From Clostridium lundense DSM 17049 (lineage in GTDB: Bacteria > Bacillota > Clostridia > Clostridiales > Clostridiaceae), in assembly GCF_000619945.1 (NCBI RefSeq), contig NZ_JHVC01000011.1:62001-126000 (forward strand): DNA of 64,000 bases, given 5' to 3'. Shown here one piece after another: positions 59,129 through 64,000 of this stretch. The translations under genes and the position numbers were made by a program. Below the pieces are notes generated by a model, which saw only the letters and a program-made list of their open reading frames with translations, had not been told where the DNA came from and searched no databases. Every line of letters begins with the position of its first letter. The first letter of the stretch is position 1.

Positions 59129-61491
59129 AAATTGCAGTGGGCAATAGCCGGATGGATAGGAAATGGAAAAACAAAGATATCTCCTGGGAGGATTTTTGCT
59201 CCCGTGTAAAGACAACCCAACGTACTACAGAAATGGTAGAAGAATATCGGAAACTTAAAAAAGGCCAGCAAGATGATATCAAAGACGTGGGCGGCTTTGT
59301 CGGGGGACATTTAAAAGAAGGAAGGCGAAAGAAGGGCAATGTTCTGTGTCGTTCTTTTCTTACCCTTGATATGGATTACGGTAGACCGGATATCTGGGAA
59401 CAAATCAGCATGCTTTGTGACTTCAAATGTTGCGTTTACTCCACTCATAAGCACACACCGGAAAATCCGAGACTCAGACTTATTGTTCCTCTTGCCCGCG
59501 AGGTCAGTGAAGAAGAATATGCAGCCGTTGGACGTATGGTGGCAAAAGAAATCGGTATTGACCTTTTTGATGATACGACATATGAAGCCCATCGCCTTAT
59601 GTATTGGCCATCCACTTCCTCTAATGGTGAATTTGTCTACGAAGAGCAGGATGGAGCATTACTTGACCCGGATATTTATCTTGCAAAATATGAAAACTGG
59701 CGAGATACGTCAACTTGGCCAGTATCAAGCAGGCAGTCTGAGGTTATTAATCGCAATCTTAGAGAACAAGCCGATCCGCTTTTAAAGGAAGGTGTGGTAG
59801 GAACTTTCTGTCGTGCCTATTCCGTTCGTGAAGCAATTGATAAATTTTTAGGTGCAGTTTATGCGCCATCTGCTATGGAAGGGCGCTATGACTATATTCC
59901 AGCTGATAGTAGTGCGGGTGTAATTATCTATGATGATAAATTCGCATACAGCCACCATGCCACCGACCCAGCAAGCGGCCTGCTCCTCAATGCTTTTGAC
60001 CTCGTTCGTATTCATAAATTCGGCTCTTTAGATGATAGAGCTTCCACTACAACGGCTCCTAGTAGGATGCCGTCTTTTGTGGCAATGTGTGAGTTTGCTA
60101 TAAAAGATGAAGCGGTGAAAGCTGAGTTTGCTAAGGAAAGGCAGGCCCAGGCTGAAGAGGAGTTTAGTGAAGAGGATTGGCAGACGGGATTGGAATTGGA
60201 TAAGCAAGGTCGGATAAAAGACACTTTGGACAACATCGTCTTAATTATTCGACATGATAAGGAATTACAGCATATCGCTTTCAACTGCCACCGTGATGGT
60301 ATTGATGCCAAAGGTGGTCTGCCTTGGGAACAGATTAAATGTGGTTGGAATGATTCGGACAATGCACTGCTGAAGGTGTACTTAAGCAGCAAATACGGAG
60401 TCTATTCTCCTACCAAGACCAAGGATGCTGTGTTGGCGGTAGCGTCAGAACGAGCCTACCATCCTGTTAAGGAGTATCTTGACTCCCTGCCAAAATGGGA
60501 TGGTATTTGTCGAGTGGAAAATCTACTTATTGATTATTTCGGTGCAACAGAAAATTCCTATACAAAGGCAATTATTCGCAAAACGATGGTTGCGGCGGTA
60601 GCCCGTATTTATAGACCAGGCACAAAGTTTGATAGTGTTCTTATCTTAAATGGTCCTCAAGGCATCGGTAAATCAACCTTCTTTGCTAAGCTTGCTGGAG
60701 ATTGGTTTTCAGATAGTTTGACCATTACGGACATGAAAGATAAATCTGGTGCTGAAAAACTTCAAGGATATTGGTTGTTGGAACTGGGTGAGCTTGCCGG
60801 AATGCGTAAGACGGATGTGGAGATTGTGAAGTCCTTTATTTCGAGGGCGGATGATAAGTACCGTGCCAGTTATGGTGTCAACGTCGAAAGCCATCCCCGT
60901 CAATGCGTAATTGTAGGTTCTACCAATGCAGAAAGCGGATTTCTTCGGGATATTACAGGCAACCGCAGATTCTGGCCAGTCCGTATTAGCGGAAACAGTA
61001 AAAAGAAAGCTTGGCAGATGACCAAAGAGGAAGTACAGCAGATTTGGGCAGAGACACTAGAGCTTTATGAGAAGGGCGAAAAACTCTACCTTGAAGGTGA
61101 TGATGTATCCATGGCAACTAGTGAACAGGCAGATGCTATGGAAACAGATGAACGAGAAGGACTGGTTCGTACTTACTTGGATACGCTCTTGCCGGATGAT
61201 TGGGACACGATGTCTTTGTACGAGCGTAGAAATTTCCTTGGCGGTAGCGAATTTGGCGGCGGCACCCGGGTTGGAACAGTACAAAGAACCCTTGTCTGCA
61301 ATATGGAGATTTGGTGTGAGTGTTTCGGTAAAGAGGCATCCATGCTAAAGCCTTCAGATTCCTATGCCATCGGTGCCATTATGAGAAAGATCAGTGAGTG
61401 GAACAAGTACACTGGGAACAAGAATGGTGTTGTGACGTTTCCTGTCTACGGAAAGCAACGAGCTTATTCCCGAGTCGAGGAACAACGCTAA
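59125..61491 (+). CDS. VapE-like replication primase/helicase
   Basis: 788 residues; ATG 59125 in a 4-nt ATGA overlap with the preceding gene. The N-terminal half (LTLDMDYGRPDIWEQI, RLRLIVPLAREVSEEEY, YEAHRLMYWPSTSS) resembles an archaeo-eukaryotic-type primase region. The C-terminal half is a VirE/VapE superfamily-3-like helicase: Walker A GPQGIGKS starts at residue 510, with LLELGELAGM and RRFWPVRI further on. It is the probable replication initiator of the element, which fits the repeat-rich non-coding stretch directly after it. Confidence 0.88.
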   Translation: MKIAVGNSRMDRKWKNKDISWEDFCSRVKTTQRTTEMVEEYRKLKKGQQDDIKDVGGFVGGHLKEGRRKKGNVLCRSFLTLDMDYGRPDIWEQISMLCDFKCCVYSTHKHTPENPRLRLIVPLAREVSEEEYAAVGRMVAKEIGIDLFDDTTYEAHRLMYWPSTSSNGEFVYEEQDGALLDPDIYLAKYENWRDTSTWPVSSRQSEVINRNLREQADPLLKEGVVGTFCRAYSVREAIDKFLGAVYAPSAMEGRYDYIPADSSAGVIIYDDKFAYSHHATDPASGLLLNAFDLVRIHKFGSLDDRASTTTAPSRMPSFVAMCEFAIKDEAVKAEFAKERQAQAEEEFSEEDWQTGLELDKQGRIKDTLDNIVLIIRHDKELQHIAFNCHRDGIDAKGGLPWEQIKCGWNDSDNALLKVYLSSKYGVYSPTKTKDAVLAVASERAYHPVKEYLDSLPKWDGICRVENLLIDYFGATENSYTKAIIRKTMVAAVARIYRPGTKFDSVLILNGPQGIGKSTFFAKLAGDWFSDSLTITDMKDKSGAEKLQGYWLLELGELAGMRKTDVEIVKSFISRADDKYRASYGVNVESHPRQCVIVGSTNAESGFLRDITGNRRFWPVRISGNSKKKAWQMTKEEVQQIWAETLELYEKGEKLYLEGDDVSMATSEQADAMETDEREGLVRTYLDTLLPDDWDTMSLYERRNFLGGSEFGGGTRVGTVQRTLVCNMEIWCECFGKEASMLKPSDSYAIGAIMRKISEWNKYTGNKNGVVTFPVYGKQRAYSRVEEQR

Positions 61492-61710
61492 GTTGTACCT
61501 TACATTGTTCCCATCCTGGTTCTTTCCCTAAAGTTAGTAATGATAAGGAAAATCAACGGTTCGGAACAAGTGGAACAAGAAGTATCCTATTTATTTATAA
61601 ATAGTAAAAAGAAGTAATAGTAGCCTGTGCATACACGTATACACGCGCGTATAGGAAAATTGGGTCAAAGTTGTTTTCTTGTTCCGAGCCTTTTTATATG
61701 GGAGGTATTT
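61492..61710. other. Candidate replication origin of the element
   Basis: This 219-bp gap is the longest gene-free stretch in the VapE-to-DUF1492 block. GGAACAAG occurs at 61563-61570 and 61572-61579, inverted at 61678-61685 (CTTGTTCC) and at 61505-61511 (TTGTTCC). Between them are an 18-bp palindrome (CTATTTATTTATAAATAG, 61587-61604) and an alternating CACGTATACACGCGCGTAT tract. AT-rich palindrome plus repeated binding-site-like words next to an initiator gene is the form of a phage origin. Confidence 0.45.
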
Positions 61711-61992
61711 ATGCTTGAAAAATATATAGAAAAGAAACTGGTGGCTGAGGTAAAAAAGATGGGAGGCATTGCTGCGAAGTTTGTTAGTCCGGGTTTAGAT
61801 GGGATGCCAGACCGCCTAGTGCTTTTACCGCATGGGAAGATGGCTTTTGTGGAATTAAAGGCTCCCGGAAAGAAACCTCGCCTGTTACAGATTAGAAGAA
61901 TAAAGCAATTACAGAAGTTAGGCTTTACCTGCTATGTCATTGATGATGTTAAGCAGATTGGAGGGATACTTGGTGAAATACAATCCTCATAA
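61711..61992 (+). CDS. VRR-NUC domain nuclease
   Basis: 93 residues from ATG 61711, after GGGAGG. The fold signature is complete: SPGLDGMPDRLVLLPHGKMAFVELKAPGKKP contains D and ExK of the PD-(D/E)xK core, and QIRRIKQLQKLGFTCYVIDD completes the domain. VRR-NUC nucleases process branched DNA, and they are standard members of this phage module. The gene overlaps the following helicase gene by 20 nt. Confidence 0.9.
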   Translation: MLEKYIEKKLVAEVKKMGGIAAKFVSPGLDGMPDRLVLLPHGKMAFVELKAPGKKPRLLQIRRIKQLQKLGFTCYVIDDVKQIGGILGEIQSS

Positions 61993-63334
61993 ATATCAGA
62001 CCTATGCAACGAACTTCATACTTAAGCATCCCATCGCTGCGGTGTTTTTAGAAATGGGTCTTGGCAAAAGCGTCATTACTCTAACGGCTATATTTGATTT
62101 ATGTCTTGATAGTTTTGAAATTGGAAAGGTTCTGGTCATTGCCCCACTTCGAGTAGCAAGGGATACTTGGCCAGCTGAGATAAATAAGTGGGAGCATTTA
62201 AAAGGGCTAGAGTTTTCGGTAGCCATCGGCACAGAACAGGAGCGATTGGCGGCTCTTAGGAAACCTGCAAGTGTCTATCTTATAAACAGAGAAAATGTTG
62301 ATTGGTTGGTAAACAAAAGTGGTATCCCTTTTAATTTCGATATGATGGTCATTGATGAACTATCATCCTTTAAGTCCTATGGTGCAAAAAGATTTAAAAG
62401 TTTACTAAAAGTAAGGCCGAGGGCAAAACGAATTGTGGGTCTTACGGGTACACCTTCCAGTAATGGGTTAATGGATTTGTGGGCAGAGTTTCGTATTCTC
62501 GACATGGGTAAAAGACTCGGCAGATACATAACTCACTACCGCAATTCCTTTTTTACACCGGATAAACGTAATCAGCAAATCGTATTTTCATATAAACCAT
62601 TGCCAGGTGCTGAAGATGCCATATATCGGCTCATTTCGGATATCACCATTTCCATGAAATCAGTCGATTTTCTGAAAATGCCAGAGTGCGTGATCAATGA
62701 AGTGCCCGTGTATCTGAATGACAAGGAACAATCCGTATATGATCACTTTCGTGAAGAGATGGTTCTTGAATTTGCTGATGAAGAAATAGATGCCATGAAT
62801 GCAGCAGTCCTTTCTGGCAAACTCCTGCAAATGGCAAATGGTGCTATCTATGATGATGATAAAAACTCTCATATTATCCACGACCGCAAGCTAGATGCTC
62901 TTGAGGATTTAATTGAAGGTGCTAACGGAAAACCTGTGCTTATTGCCTATTGGTATAATCACGATTTAGAGCGTATTAAGACAAGATTCAATGTCAGAGA
63001 AATTAAGACTTCCAAGGATATCAAGGATTGGAACAACGGCGATATTTCTGTAGCGGTTATCCATCCTGCATCTGCGGGACACGGCCTTAACTTACAAAGT
63101 GGTGGTTCAACGCTTATCTGGTTTGGACTTACTTGGAGTCTGGAACTCTATCAGCAAACAAACGCGAGACTTTGGAGACAAGGTCAAAATGAAACCGTAG
63201 TTATCCATCACATTATTACAAAAGGCACGATTGATGAAGATGTGATGAGGGCCTTGAAACGAAAGGAAAAGACACAATCCGATCTTATCAATGCGGTCAA
63301 AGCAAATCTTGGGAAAGCGAGGGATGCTGTATGA
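61973..63334 (+). CDS. SNF2-type DEAD/DEAH box helicase
   Basis: I choose GTG 61973 (MKYNPHKYQTYATNF, 453 residues) because GGAGGG ends 7 nt before it; upstream in-frame starts lie within the VRR-NUC gene without a site. Walker A is EMGLGKS (residues 27-33), the Walker B region is MMVIDELSSFKS, followed by VGLTGTPSSNGLMDLW and the C-terminal HGLNLQSGGSTLIWFGLTWSLELYQQTNARLWRQGQ. It is the SNF2-family ATPase of phage replication modules, which remodels DNA-protein complexes or unwinds forks. It ends in a 4-nt overlap with the next gene. Confidence 0.9.
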   Translation: MKYNPHKYQTYATNFILKHPIAAVFLEMGLGKSVITLTAIFDLCLDSFEIGKVLVIAPLRVARDTWPAEINKWEHLKGLEFSVAIGTEQERLAALRKPASVYLINRENVDWLVNKSGIPFNFDMMVIDELSSFKSYGAKRFKSLLKVRPRAKRIVGLTGTPSSNGLMDLWAEFRILDMGKRLGRYITHYRNSFFTPDKRNQQIVFSYKPLPGAEDAIYRLISDITISMKSVDFLKMPECVINEVPVYLNDKEQSVYDHFREEMVLEFADEEIDAMNAAVLSGKLLQMANGAIYDDDKNSHIIHDRKLDALEDLIEGANGKPVLIAYWYNHDLERIKTRFNVREIKTSKDIKDWNNGDISVAVIHPASAGHGLNLQSGGSTLIWFGLTWSLELYQQTNARLWRQGQNETVVIHHIITKGTIDEDVMRALKRKEKTQSDLINAVKANLGKARDAV

Positions 63335-63552
63335 TGGATGCTTTTGAAAAACTGGCAAATGCCATTATTCTACAGGCAGTCAAGGATTATCGTTTTGCAC
63401 TGAAAAGATTAGCAAAACACCCTCGCAATGATTCTGCTTTATATACAAAACGTGAGGTTGAGTGCTTCTTTCATTCTGGATTGTTCAATGTCCTCACTTC
63501 TCTAAACCCTGACATACTAATTCAACAGCTACAAGAGGAGGTGGTGCGATGA
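63331..63552 (+). CDS. Small phage-type protein, unknown
   Basis: 73 residues; ATG 63331 in an ATGA overlap with the helicase gene. AFEKLANAIILQAVKDYRFALKRLAKHPRNDSALYTKREVECFFHSGLFNVLT is helical with a conserved-looking REVECFFHS. It is common in this position of Firmicute phages and its function is unknown. It overlaps the following DUF1492 gene by 4 nt. Confidence 0.7.
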   Translation: MMDAFEKLANAIILQAVKDYRFALKRLAKHPRNDSALYTKREVECFFHSGLFNVLTSLNPDILIQQLQEEVVR

Positions 63553-63962
63553 TGACAGCTAAGGAATTCTTAAAACAAGCTTATCGCCTGAATGAATTGA
63601 TTAACTCCGACCTTGAAGAGTTGAAAAACTTAAGGGATCTATCAAGAAGTGTTTCATCCCCCGTTCTTGAGGAAAAAGTGAGTAGAACTAAGAGTACTGA
63701 CCCACCCTTTGAAAAATATGTGATTAGAATAATAGATTTGGAGCAACAAATACAGCAAGAAGTTGAACGATTAGTAAAGCTGAAATCAGATATCCGTGAA
63801 GCGATTAACCAGATGGAAAACGTGGATGAGAAGCTACTTCTTCGCTACCGATACATTAACTTTCTTAACTGGGAAGAAATCTGTGTCAACCTTAATGTTT
63901 CTATGAGAACCGTACACAGACTCCACTCATCCGCTTTGCAACATTTAAAGGTTCCAAAATAA
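63549..63962 (+). CDS. DUF1492 family phage transcription regulator
   Basis: 137 residues; ATG 63549 (a second ATG follows at 63552) with GAGGAGGTGG upstream. A long coiled coil (residues 1 to about 95, with LEQQIQQEVERLVKLKSDIREAI) is followed by a sigma region-4-like helix-turn-helix: LLLRYRYINFLNWEEICVNLNVSMRTVHRLHSSALQHLKV. DUF1492/ArpU/RinA-type proteins sit just before the packaging genes and control late transcription, so terminase genes would be expected to the right of the window. Nothing is encoded in the remaining 38 bases. Confidence 0.82.
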   Translation: MMTAKEFLKQAYRLNELINSDLEELKNLRDLSRSVSSPVLEEKVSRTKSTDPPFEKYVIRIIDLEQQIQQEVERLVKLKSDIREAINQMENVDEKLLLRYRYINFLNWEEICVNLNVSMRTVHRLHSSALQHLKVPK

Positions 63963-64000
63963 AAAGGAGTAACCGGAAAATAGTGCAGGAAGAGGGTTAA

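Noticed and set aside
59339..59785. 148-codon ORF in another frame of the VapE-like gene
   Set aside because: It lies completely inside the conserved replication gene and has no supporting RBS or recognisable domain.

Overview
The window looks like a chromosome segment of a low-GC, spore-former-type Clostridium (gene content and codon use resemble the C. botulinum group I / C. sporogenes group; this is inference, no database was searched), followed by the left end of an integrated mobile element. Positions 1 to about 40,580 are strongly AT-rich with A/T-ending codons; from about 40,580 onward the coding sequence is visibly richer in G+C and uses different codons.

Chromosomal part. A truncated FtsX-like permease end (1-192) is followed by purC, then a minus-strand gene in which the start of an ECF sigma factor is joined in frame to an anti-sigma regulator (1189-2355), a tandem pair of DUF3829 lipoproteins, a histidyl-tRNA synthetase, oligoendopeptidase F and a Zn/Cd-type P-type ATPase with a clear ArsR-type operator. 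Two two-component systems follow. The first (10764-14439) is co-transcribed with an unknown lipoprotein. The second (18816-24403) precedes two propeller-like membrane-anchored proteins flanking a phosphodiester glycosidase. Between them lie the HelD RNA-polymerase recycling helicase, an F420-ligase homologue and a small membrane protein. A degenerate palindromic repeat occupies several gaps here.

Positions 26007-35679 form a peptidoglycan-peptide salvage locus: two PepV dipeptidases, a secreted SH3/NlpC-P60 gamma-D-glutamyl endopeptidase (YkfC-like), an L-Ala-D/L-Glu epimerase (YkfB-like), two membrane proteins (DUF819 and an ion-transporter-type carrier), a DUF3870 protein and a signal-less class A beta-lactamase-fold hydrolase. 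A TauE/SafE permease, a lipoteichoic-acid synthase, an RDD-like protein and rlmD complete the chromosomal part.

Mobile element. The last ~50 bp of rlmD have the composition of the foreign DNA, as expected if an element integrated into the gene and restored its 3' end. The element starts with repeats (40770-40863), then a tightly coupled defence block: Phd/YefM-like protein, HsdM, HsdS, HsdR, a YgjP-type metallopeptidase and a large ImmA/IrrE-type metallopeptidase. From 50915 to the end is a phage-type replication module: sigma-like regulator, small proteins, DUF2800 nuclease-like protein, DUF2815, family A DNA polymerase, antirepressor, DUF4406 protein, VapE-like primase/helicase, VRR-NUC nuclease, SNF2 helicase and a DUF1492 regulator. 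A TetR / GAP-family permease / small membrane protein cassette interrupts this module (55968-57628) and has two copies of its own operator. Two genes of the module share a conserved leader motif at a fixed distance from the start codon. No integrase, terminase, rRNA, tRNA or CRISPR array is visible; the integrase is presumably beyond the right edge.
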